Positions 36,258 to 43,870 of a stretch of DNA of 64,000 nucleotides are shown here, piece by piece; position 1 is the stretch's first letter; each line of letters begins with the position of its first letter. The translations under genes and the position numbers were made by a program. Origin of the DNA: Diogma glabrata (taxonomy: Eukaryota > Arthropoda > Insecta > Diptera > Cylindrotomidae); NCBI GenBank assembly GCA_963693315.1, contig OY856186.1, positions 90,213,381 through 90,277,380 of the forward strand, given 5' to 3'. Below the pieces are notes generated by a model. That model was not told the DNA's origin. It did no database searches and worked only from the letters and a program-made list of their open reading frames with translations.

Positions 36258-36801
36258 TTTCTGATACTTTTTCTTTCACAAGAAGAGAATAGACGAACAA
36301 TATAACAAATTTCATAAACATTTTCAATGTTTTTGGAAATCCAACACAGCTAAAGACATATTAATAAAATGTATCCATTTTAGCAGTTTTGTGATTTTTT
36401 TGTATCCAGTATCCATTTAACAAATGTATCCAAGTGGCAACGCTGGTTGATATTGGTATATTTGTGTTTTTCTATTTTCAAATGTTGGGCATATCTGGAT
36501 TTTGGAACACTTTTATTAATTTCACTGGTGTGTTCAATAAATCTTTTTGTGAAGGACCGCCCGTTTGACCTATATAAAATTTACTACAGTCATCACAGGC
36601 AATTTTATAAACATCTGTGTCTAAGGTTTGGGTTTTTTGGTTTTTAGGTAATTTTCTATTTTATTTTTGTTTTTGTAAGCTGCAATATTGTGGCGGTCTG
36701 TATTGATTTATTATGTTAATATGATGAGTTCCCGTTTCTATTAGTTTTGATTCTTTTAACTTTTTTAATTTCAATTTTTTATTTCACTTTTCTTTTTTAT
36801 C

Positions 36802-37610
36802 GTGCTTTCCATATCATTCTTTCCTGATTCCATTTATTATTTCATCCGAAACCCAACCCAAACGGATGAAACAATAAATATTAAATCACATCATCCATTC
36901 CAACATAAATTAGCTGCATACAACCACATGATCAATAGATTGAACAATATACCAATGAATGCAGAAAATTATCAAGACGAACTAAATAATATAAAATACA
37001 TAGCCAGTAAAAACGGATATAAAAACGAAATAATTGACACATTAAATAGAAAACATAAAAACAAGAAAAATTTGCAAACCCTAACAACACTGAGGAATAA
37101 AGAAAACTTAGCAGGCAAAAAATACATAGGCGTAACATATAATAAAACAACCTTCAAAATAATGCAAAAAACTTTGAAAATATATGGATATATTGCAGCT
37201 TACAAAAAACAAAAATAAAATAGAAAATTACCTATAAACCAAAAAACCCAAACCTTAGATACAGGTTTATAAAATAGTTTATAAAATTGCCTGTGATGAC
37301 TGCAGTAAATTTTATATAGGTCAAACGGGGCGGTCCTTCACAAAAAGATTTATTGAACACACCAGTGAAATTAATAAAAGTGATCCAAAATCCAGATATG
37401 CCCAACATTTAAAAATAGAAAAACACAAATATACCAATATCAACACAAATTTAACAATATTACATAAAAAAAGAAGAGGACAACATCTAGATAGATAGGA
37501 AGAAATAGAAATATATAAACATAAATTCAATAACAACATTTTAAATGATGAAAGCAACACTAAAACTAATAAAATATATGACACAATAATAAAAAATAGC
37601 AGTTGAAATA
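36802..37610 (+). pseudogene. Penelope-like element polymerase: RT thumb and GIY-YIG endonuclease, broken
   Basis: From 36802 a plus-strand frame carries the RT thumb region of Penelope-like elements: HPFQHKLAAYNHMINRL, NNIPMN, then ELNNIKYIASKNGY. It ends at 37218 in KKQK. After a frameshift, 37263-37610 encodes the GIY-YIG endonuclease with VYKIACDDCSKFYIGQTG, RSFTKRFIEHTSEINKS and RYAQHLK, plus the downstream EEIEIYKHKF block with the expected Glu. One TAG (about 37497) interrupts this. The catalytic RT core is missing upstream, so the copy is 5'-truncated and inactive. Confidence 0.85.
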
Positions 37611-37929
37611 GTATATGTATATATAAGACATTAGTTTAAGCAAAGATTGTAATAATAATTTAAGAACTGAGGATGACGTAAGTCGAAATCGATATTCATT
37701 AAAATAAAAAATCAAATTCAAATTGTTACTATAAGGAAGTTTATATGATTATTAATAAAATTTAAAATTAAAAATAAACATATGAAAAAAGTATATTTTT
37801 AAATATTGCATTTTAATTCAAAAGTGACAAAAGCACACAAACAGTGAATAATATGGAAAACCATAACAACACATATAATGAATTATACATTGAAAAAAAA
37901 ATTAAAAAGCTATGAATTCGATTTATTTG

Positions 37930-39338
37930 TTTTAGAATTGGTCCAACATTGTATTTAAATATTGTTCCAATGTCTAAAAATAATAATGGTACGTGGTTAT
38001 CATTTAAGGTTAAAAATGAAGAGGAAGAGCGACGGGAGATTTGCTGTCTTTTGTCACTCATATCTGGAACAAGTCGCTTGAAAACTTTGGAGAAACATTC
38101 GGTGTTGCTCTTGATATTTCCAAGGCATTTGACAAAGTTTGGCATAACAACCTTATATGCAAATTGAGATCCTATGGTTTAGACGAGCAGCTTATATCTT
38201 GGACACAGAGCTTTATATCTGATAGAAAATTTCGGGTCAATGTTGACGGTGTGTCATCGAATACTTTTTCAACTAATGCAGGAGTTCCTCAGGGTTCCGC
38301 TTTGTCACCAACTCTTTTTCTTATCTATATTAATGATTTGTTGGACTCAACGGTTCATCCTATACATAGTTTTGCTGATGATAGCACGCTTCATGCGTCT
38401 CATGAAGCACCTAAACTATATACACCCTTAGCGCTTAGTGAGTGTAGGTCAAAATTGATAGATTCCCTTAACACTGATCTTAAAACAATTATGGATTGGG
38501 GTATTGCTAACAGTGTTGAATTCAATACAAGCAAAACACAGGTTTGTCATTTTTCTAGGATAACGACACCCAATCCTTTTCCATTAACGTTTGGCCCCAA
38601 AAATCTTTTAGAGAATGAGTCTGTCAGACTTCTAGGAGTTGAGATTGAAAATAATATGAAGTGGAATTCTCATATTTTTAATCTGGCTAAGAATGCTGTT
38701 CAAAAGTTAGGATTTTTAGGGCGATGTCGTAAGTTTTTCGATAGCGAACAACTTCTTTTAGTTTATAAATCTTTTATACGTCCCTGCATGGAATACTGTT
38801 CTCACATATGGGGTGGAGCTTACTTGAGTAGTCTCAACTGCCTTGATTCTGTACAGCGTAGAGCTATTAAACTCATTGGTAACCCAAGTCTTACTAACGG
38901 TCTTGATTCCTTGCAGCACAGAAGAAATGTTGCTGATTTGACTATATTTTATAAATCTATTATGGATGAACGAGCTTCTGAAGAGATCAAATCGATTTTA
39001 CCTAAATTAGCAAACCTTTCGCGTCACACCAGAGCAAACGTAGCAGCGCATCCCTTTACAGTTCAAATAATTAGGTGTAGAACTGTAGCCTTCCAATGTG
39101 ACTTTTTCAACAGAGTCTCTCATCTTTGGAATGCCTTACCTTCCTGGGTTTTCCCTGATGAATTTAATCCTCAAGGCTTTAAAGTTAACGTTCATAAATT
39201 TCTCAGAGAATCTTAATTTGCATTCCATTCTTATCCCTAGTTGGCATGGTATCTTCAGATATTCAGAGACGTTAATTTATAATTTATTATAATTAACACT
39301 AAACATGCCTAACTTTGAATAAAAAAAAAAAAAAAAAA
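37930..39338 (+). mobile_element. 5'-truncated CR1/Jockey-type LINE with long ORF2 remnant and poly-A
   Basis: Insertion running from about 37930 to a run of A at 39320-39338. It holds an uninterrupted 391-codon polymerase frame and a 3' untranslated end with ACACTAAACATGCCTAAC. The same 3' end is seen at 22591-22825. The endonuclease domain and the first reverse transcriptase blocks are absent. It lies near the right end of the outer inverted-repeat element. Confidence 0.9.
38041..39216 (+). CDS. LINE reverse transcriptase, C-terminal 391 residues
   Basis: Reverse transcriptase of a non-LTR retrotransposon, normally used for target-primed reverse transcription. Visible blocks: GVALDISKAFDKVWH with the first catalytic Asp (residue 25), NAGVPQGSALSPTLFLIYIN (79-98), and the HSFADDSTLH catalytic box (residues 109-118). 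The thumb follows (VRLLGVEIENNMKW), and then the C-terminal segment with RPCMEYCSHIWGGA, LDSLQHRRNVADL and WNALPSWVFPDEFNPQGFK. Full-length ORF2 proteins also carry an N-terminal endonuclease and earlier RT motifs, which are missing here. Upstream, 37949-38040 continues weak similarity in another frame. The long open frame suggests a fairly recent insertion. Confidence 0.9.
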   Translation: MLSFVTHIWNKSLENFGETFGVALDISKAFDKVWHNNLICKLRSYGLDEQLISWTQSFISDRKFRVNVDGVSSNTFSTNAGVPQGSALSPTLFLIYINDLLDSTVHPIHSFADDSTLHASHEAPKLYTPLALSECRSKLIDSLNTDLKTIMDWGIANSVEFNTSKTQVCHFSRITTPNPFPLTFGPKNLLENESVRLLGVEIENNMKWNSHIFNLAKNAVQKLGFLGRCRKFFDSEQLLLVYKSFIRPCMEYCSHIWGGAYLSSLNCLDSVQRRAIKLIGNPSLTNGLDSLQHRRNVADLTIFYKSIMDERASEEIKSILPKLANLSRHTRANVAAHPFTVQIIRCRTVAFQCDFFNRVSHLWNALPSWVFPDEFNPQGFKVNVHKFLRES

Positions 39339-39641
39339 AAACCAAGTTTATTTTAAAGCTTGTCCCAACATTGTTAAACCTTAAAACAAGCTTGGCTCAA
39401 TGTCAAAACAATCCTCTCTGCTTACCTGGGTGGTGATATGAAATTAGAAAATTAGACACGTCAATCGTCAATATTTTATTTTAAAAAAATTGTTATGTCT
39501 TATTCGCACACATGCGTTTACAAATATTTTTTCTGATCTCTTTTTTCATCTTTAAAAAAATATGCATCTACGACATGCTTTAGGTTTACTATTTGTTTTG
39601 TTTTGTAAAATATAGTTTTTTTCATATTTTTTTATTTCCAG

Positions 39642-39787
39642 TAAAACCATTAACCATCAACATCACCAACACATCGTTAGTCCTGCTAGCTGAACAAAAA
39701 TATGAAGTTTTATGTGAAACAACCGGATCAAGACCGGAAGCCTTAATTATGTGGTTCAAGGGTAAAAAGCAACTAAAAAAATCAAAG
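39642..39787 (+). CDS. Sidestep-family protein, exon: N-terminal half of third Ig domain
   Basis: Begins by completing the codon split at 13133 and ends in phase 0 before GTAAGA. It encodes KPLTINITNTSLVLLAE, then the Ig Cys in YEVLCETTGSRPEALIMWFK, then KGKKQLKKSK. The CESTGSRPPAxITWW-type motif is characteristic of the third Ig domain of Sidestep proteins. The acceptor is TTTATTTCCAG. An open frame begins upstream in the intron at 39593 but has no similarity there. Confidence 0.93.
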
Positions 39788-39863
39788 GTAAGAAAAAGTT
39801 TTACTTCCGGCAACTTCAATCTTAATTTTTTGAAAATTTTTATCAAAACTTTTTCTATTTCAG

Positions 39864-40166
39864 GAATATTTTATAAATTATAAAATTAAAGAAAATTTTT
39901 ATGAAAACAAAACTGTGTCAGAGTTACTATTCGTTCCAACATTTGTAGACGATGGTGTGAAATTAATTTGTCGTGCTGAGAATCCTAAAGTTAATTCGTT
40001 TTTTGTCGAAACATCGGTTTCGATAGAAGTACACTATCCTCCGGTTGTTAATTTACAACTTGGCTCTACGCTGTCTATAGACGATATCAAAGAAGGTGCA
40101 GATGTGTATTTTGAATGTCAAATAAAAGCGAATCCGTCGTGGAGAAAGCTTGATTGGCTACATAAT
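39864..40166 (+). CDS. Sidestep-family protein, exon: end of Ig3 and start of Ig4
   Basis: Starts after TTCTATTTCAG in phase 0 and ends at a GTAGGT donor in phase 0 (101 codons). The first half has LLFVPTFVDDGVKLICRAEN, the second Cys of the third Ig domain. The second half has VHYPPVVNLQLGSTLSIDDI, KEGADVYFECQIKANPS with the first Cys of the fourth Ig domain, and LDWLHN. The YPP..LQLGS.L and REG.DVYF.C motifs are signature features of the Sidestep family. Confidence 0.95.
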
Positions 40167-40222
40167 GTAGGTTGATGATATGAATTTTTAAAGTTTATAT
40201 AATTATAAATTTTACTTATCAG

Positions 40223-40382
40223 GGTATTCCATTAGTACACAATACATCCGCTAAAGTTATACGATCAAATCAAAGTTTAGTTCTTCAGAAAGTTAATAGA
40301 CAATCAGCGGGTGTGTATCAGTGTAGTGCCTTCAATAAAGAAGGAGAAACTAGAAGTAACAAATTGGATTTGAGAGTAAAAT
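40223..40382 (+). CDS. Sidestep-family protein, exon: second half of fourth Ig domain
   Basis: Follows TTACTTATCAG and ends in phase 1 before GTAAGT. It encodes GIPLVHNTSAKVI, SNQSLVLQKVNRQSAGVYQC (the Ig Cys) and SAFNKEGETRSNKLDLRVK. It continues in frame from the preceding exon across a 56-bp intron. The next intron carries the GATGAGAAG minisatellite. Confidence 0.95.
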
Positions 40383-40559
40383 GTAAGTAACAAACCCTCT
40401 ATTTTTATTTTTAAATTGCTTTCGTGAAATGTCAGTCACGTAAACGATGAGAAGGGAAAACCATAAAAGGCAAATTGGAAAAACTATAATTGAAGATTGA
40501 AGCAGACGACAAGGGTTAAAAGCATGACACGGATATACAGGATGAGGAGAATAAGAAGG

Positions 40560-41215
40560 ATATGAAGAATGACAAGAATGAGAAGGAAAAGACGACTAGG
40601 AAGGATGAGAAGGATGAGAACGATGAGAACGATGAGAACGATGAGAAGGATGAGAAGCATGAGAAGGATGAGAAGGATGAGAAGGATGAGAAGGATGAGA
40701 AGGATGAGAAGGATGAGAAGGATGAGAAGGATGAGAAGGAAGAGAAGGATGAGAAGGATGAGAAGGATGAGAAGGATGAGAAGGATGAGAAGGATGAGAA
40801 GGATGAGAAGGATGAGAAGGATGAGAAGGATGAGAAGGATGAGAAGGATGAGAAGGATGAGAAGGATGAGAAGGATGAGAAGGATGAGAAGGATGAGAAG
40901 GATGAGAAAGATGAGAAGGATGAGAAGGATGAGAAGGATGAGAAGGATGAGAAGGATAATAAGGATGAGAAGGATGAAAAAGATGAGAAAGATGAGAAGG
41001 ATGAGAAGGATCAGAAGGATGAGAAGGATGAGAAGGATTGAAAGGATTAGAAGGATGAGAAGGATTAGTAGGATGAGAAGGATAAGTATGAGAAAGATTA
41101 GAAAGATGAGTAAGGTGAGAAGGATGAGAAAGATGAGAAGGATGAGAAGGGTGAGAAGGATGAGAAGGATGATAAAGATGAGAAGGATGAGAAGGATGAG
41201 AATAGAGGAAAGAGT
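40560..41215. repeat. (GATGAGAAG)n minisatellite, about 650 bp, in a Sidestep intron
   Basis: Nine-base unit GATGAGAAG repeated about 50 times almost perfectly between 40660 and 41040, then with increasing substitutions to 41215. Because the unit is a multiple of three, long frames exist on both strands (Lys-Asp-Glu, Arg-Met and Ile-Leu-Leu repeats). None is a real gene. Confidence 0.97.
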
Positions 41216-42068
41216 GAGCAAGAGAAGGTAAAGCGCGGATTGCAGCATGTGATTTTATTTAGAAGAATGAACGGGATGTCTAGGTTCGGGACGGTATTAA
41301 AGGGGACGGAGGTGGATAAGGTAAATAAGGCGAATAATGGAGAGAGTAAAATGGTTCAAGATTTCAGGGATTAGATGAAATGATGACAAGGTGGAGTATT
41401 GTAAAATAAAATGATATGGGTAGTTAAACCTATGAGGTTTATTAAGAAGTATATGGAATTAACCATTTAATATAAAAACATGAAACCAAACAATTTGCTA
41501 AACATTTTTTGTTTAAAAACATCCTTGCTACAATAACGTTCATTTATCCCACTTCCATATCGTAAAAAACATTAATTAAATTATTGTAATATGATACAAT
41601 ATAATAAAAACTAATCACGTCTTGAATAATCTTAGAAATATGTATACTTTAATTCTTTAAATATCTTTCAACATTTTATTAAAGAACATAAATAATTAAA
41701 TTTAAAATTTTCAAAATAAATAAAAAAAAATATTAAAATATTAAAACGATATAAATAAATAGCATTAGAAAATTTTTCGAAGTAAAATTATGAAAACACA
41801 AGAGAATTTTATGGAAAATTTTTAGAAAATTGGATTAATTTCCTATTAAAATTTTGTTAGTTTTTTTTAAGAATGTGAGAATGGTATTGAATAACAAATT
41901 TTCGGTGTCATACTTAAATTGAAAATTTATGTTTAAAATAAAAAAAAATTAAGATGCAGACAACGTTTTTTTGTTTAAGATAAAAATTTTGTATTCTCTG
42001 TACGATCTTTTTTGTGTGAGCTTGTCATGCATTTGAACTCAATTAAAAGTTTTGTTTTTTTGTTACAG
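41216..42068. other. Remainder of the intron between the fourth and fifth Ig exons
   Basis: AT-rich intronic DNA ending in the TTTTTTTGTTACAG acceptor. Nothing else is recognised. Confidence 0.6.
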
Positions 42069-42362
42069 TTGCACCCCTTTGTAAGGATGATAAGATAATC
42101 GTAATTGGGGCGTCAAAAGGAGAACATATTCTTTTATCGTGTGATATCTATACAGATCCAGAAGCAAAAAAATTTCGGTGGAAATTTGAAAATGCAGAAG
42201 AATCACTTGATATCACAACGGAACGATATGGATTCAATGGAACATCAAGCATTTTAAATTATACACCAATAATGGATCAAGATTACGGCACAATTTCATG
42301 TTGGGCTACCAACGATGTTGGTGAACAAATTCAACCTTGTTTATATCAAATTATTCTCGCAG
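42069..42362 (+). CDS. Sidestep-family protein, exon: complete fifth Ig domain
   Basis: Starts by completing the phase-1 codon from 40382 to give FAPLCKDD, the usual linker into the last Ig domain of Sidestep proteins. The two Ig Cys lie in GEHILLSCDIYTDPE and DYGTISCWATNDVG, and the core Trp lies in FRWKFEN. Ends in phase 1 before GTATAT. About 98 codons without a stop. Confidence 0.95.
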
Positions 42363-42439
42363 GTATATTATCTCATTGTTTTGATAATTTAATTTAATTA
42401 AAATGTAATTTCTGTGTATTTGGCTAACAATAAGGATAG

Positions 42440-42581
42440 GTTTACCATCACCTGTAAAGAATTGTTCATGGTTTAATGAAACACAACAATCAATTATTGT
42501 ACAATGTCAACCGGGTTATGACGGTGGCTTACCACAAATGTTTATATTAGAAATTATTTCGAATAACGATAAAATGGTTAG
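42440..42581 (+). CDS. Sidestep-family protein, exon: first half of fibronectin III domain
   Basis: Follows a short intron ending GGATAG. Completing the split codon gives GLPSPVKNCSWFN, then IIVQCQPGYDGGLPQMFILE and IISNNDKMVR. The C..GYDGGLPQ.F.LE motif is typical of the single membrane-proximal fibronectin III domain of Sidestep proteins. Ends in phase 2 before GTAAGT. The acceptor context is poor in pyrimidines, but it is the only one that keeps frame and similarity. Confidence 0.93.
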
Positions 42582-42988
42582 GTAAGTTTTAAGGAAATCC
42601 ACTCTGGGAGATGATTTTATATTTTAATAAAATATAACCACAAATAATAATCCTAAGTTAAGCTGATAAAAATGATACAAATACAAATTACAACACTAAA
42701 ATTTAAAAAAAGGAAATTCCTTAAAGAAATGAAAATGGGAGACGAGAAAAGTAAATTTCCATTTGTTGTTGTTTTTTTTCGTTATAAAAAATGAATAATC
42801 CTTTCCAAATCTTACGGAGATTTATCCGTTTTTTTTTATTTCAAATTTAAAATTGATTTCTTTTTGATAGACATAAATATAAATACTTTTTTGAAAAATA
42901 AATCTGAAAAATTTACATTTTCTTCGAAGAAAAAACGATTTTCAATTTCCATTTACTCAATTTTCATTTTTTTTCGTTTTCGTTTTAG

Positions 42989-43173
42989 ATTTAACGCAAC
43001 AAATATTGATGAACCAAAATTTATATTAAATTCATTGAAATTTATATTGCTCAAATCTGTTAAGGATCAAGAAAATGATATTCTTAAGATGTTTGTGTAT
43101 TCAATGAATCAAAAAGGAAGGAGTGAGGGATTGCTTGTTAAAGATTTTTTTATTGGGAACCTAAAGAAAAATG
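42989..43173 (+). CDS. Sidestep-family protein, exon: second half of fibronectin III domain
   Basis: The acceptor TTTCGTTTTAG and the completed Arg codon lead into FNATNIDEPKFILNSLK, then FVYSMNQKGRSEGLLVKDF. The Y..N.KGRSE.. motif marks the end of the fibronectin III domain. A GTAATT donor at 43174 gives phase 1. It is weaker than the others, but similarity stops there. The transmembrane and cytoplasmic exons are not found in the remaining 20.8 kb, so they probably lie beyond 64000. Confidence 0.88.
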
Positions 43174-43456
43174 GTAATTTTGCTTGTTGTTGTTGTTATA
43201 TTTTTGGTATAGATGACTTGTTACGTTCGAAATGAAAATTAAAATTATTCTTGTTATGAATTTATTTCTTTTTATATTTTATGATTTTGTGAGTGGAATT
43301 TATATGAGATCATTGATATAGGTGAAAAGTTTTTTAATTTTATTTTTTATTGAATGTTAATGCTCGTTTCAAGTTGAAAATAATAACAAAAAATTTAGAT
43401 TTAGAATTTCTAGTACCTTCTTCAACATAACTAGGATTCACCAGACATTAAGAAAG
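43174..43456. other. Start of the 3' intron
   Basis: AT-rich sequence between the last visible exon and the gypsy insertion. Nothing else is seen. Confidence 0.6.
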
Positions 43457-43460
43457 TATT

Positions 43461-43870
43461 TGATGTTTCCGTTAGGTATTAATATAAAAACCATGCGATA
43501 ATTGTTTTTTGGATTACACAAATTGTTTTTTTATTATAATATATAAAAATGTATTTATAATTTACACCAGTTTATAAATTTAAGTTTACACAATATATAT
43601 ATAACTATGTAAATCACATTAACATTGAAGATATCACTGTTGATTCTATTTTTAATGTTACTTCGCGAAAGCCCGAAGAGAAGTGAAAGTTAAACAACTT
43701 TTTGCCGCCAACCAAAAATTGCAAAAGAAAACCATTGAACTGAAAATTGATTTTCGAGGTTGGTTCGTTTTTCGACTTAATTAGTTAATTAATTAATTAA
43801 TCGTAAGGCGCTGTGAGTTTTATCGATTGTAGAGATTAATTATTTAAATTTAAATATATTAACCTCTACA
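43461..43870 (-). repeat. 3' LTR of the gypsy element
   Basis: Matches 49006-49418 almost base for base. Differences seen include a 3-bp TTG absent here (GTATTTATAATT vs GTTGTATTTATAATT), CTCTACA vs TTCTACA, and small changes in the TGATGTTTCCG / TGAGGTATCCG terminus. The pol stop codon lies within its first five bases in element orientation. Confidence 0.95.

Larger units (their letters stand above)
34133..36445. mobile_element. hAT-superfamily element, 2.3 kb, perfect 8-bp target duplication
   Basis: Terminal inverted repeats are CAGCGTTGCCACT (left) and AGTGGCAACGCTG (right), of the CAG(N)GTTGCCA type common in hATs. GTTGATAT flanks both sides (34125-34132 and 36446-36453), and the intact target GTGTTGATATTGGTAT is readable from the uninterrupted Penelope copy near 37440. 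At least six TGTATCCA or TGTATCCAA motifs cluster within 90 bp of the ends, as expected of transposase binding sites. Inside are two further inverted-repeat elements (34260-35239 and 35292-35895). A 103-codon minus-strand frame at 35946-36257 may be a transposase remnant, but I see no diagnostic motif. Confidence 0.92.
33760..36790 (-). mobile_element. Penelope-like element, inverted 3' partial copy, split by a hAT
   Basis: Minus-strand copy of the 3' part of the Penelope-like element at 36800-37817. From 36693 down to 36454, and again from 34124 down to about 33760, it is the inverse of 37193-37817. It encodes the GIY-YIG endonuclease stretch with VYKIACDDCSKFYIGQTG, then shifts frame. The match is interrupted exactly where the hAT and its duplication sit. 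Beyond 36694 the two copies diverge. Penelope-like elements are known for such inverted or tandem partial copies at insertion. Confidence 0.8.
33077..39430. mobile_element. Composite nest: terminal-inverted-repeat element holding a Penelope-like element and a LINE
   Basis: Outer ends: CCCAGGTTAG at 33077 and CTTACCTGGG ending 39430. Subterminal CCAAGCTTG / CAAGCTTGG motifs occur on both sides. The flanks read GTAGCTG and TGGTGATAT. Removing the element and one TG gives GTAGCTGGTGATAT, which occurs just upstream at 33046-33059. This supports an insertion with a TG duplication. Inside, a Penelope-like element occupies about 33760-37817, itself split by a hAT (34133-36445), and a LINE occupies about 37930-39338. 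The remaining host-element sequence is roughly 0.9 kb, with no transposase. The superfamily is not recognised. Confidence 0.7.
13134..39641 (+). other. Giant (26.5 kb) intron of the Sidestep-family gene
   Basis: Bounded by GTAAGT at 13134 and TTTATTTCCAG ending at 39641. Joining the flanking exons completes a TTA codon and continues into the KPLTI motif typical of the third Ig domain. Most of the intron consists of nested transposable elements described separately. No host exon was recognised inside it. Confidence 0.8.

Noticed and set aside
39593..39883. 96-codon frame around the second Sidestep exon
   Set aside because: Only 39642-39787 matches the family. The flanks are intron, with AG acceptor and GTAAGA donor.
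40484..41248. Open frames of 159-254 codons on both strands (Lys-Asp-Glu, Arg-Met and Ile-Leu repeats)
   Set aside because: They are all frames of the GATGAGAAG minisatellite, whose unit length is a multiple of three. The array lies in an intron between two well-supported exons.
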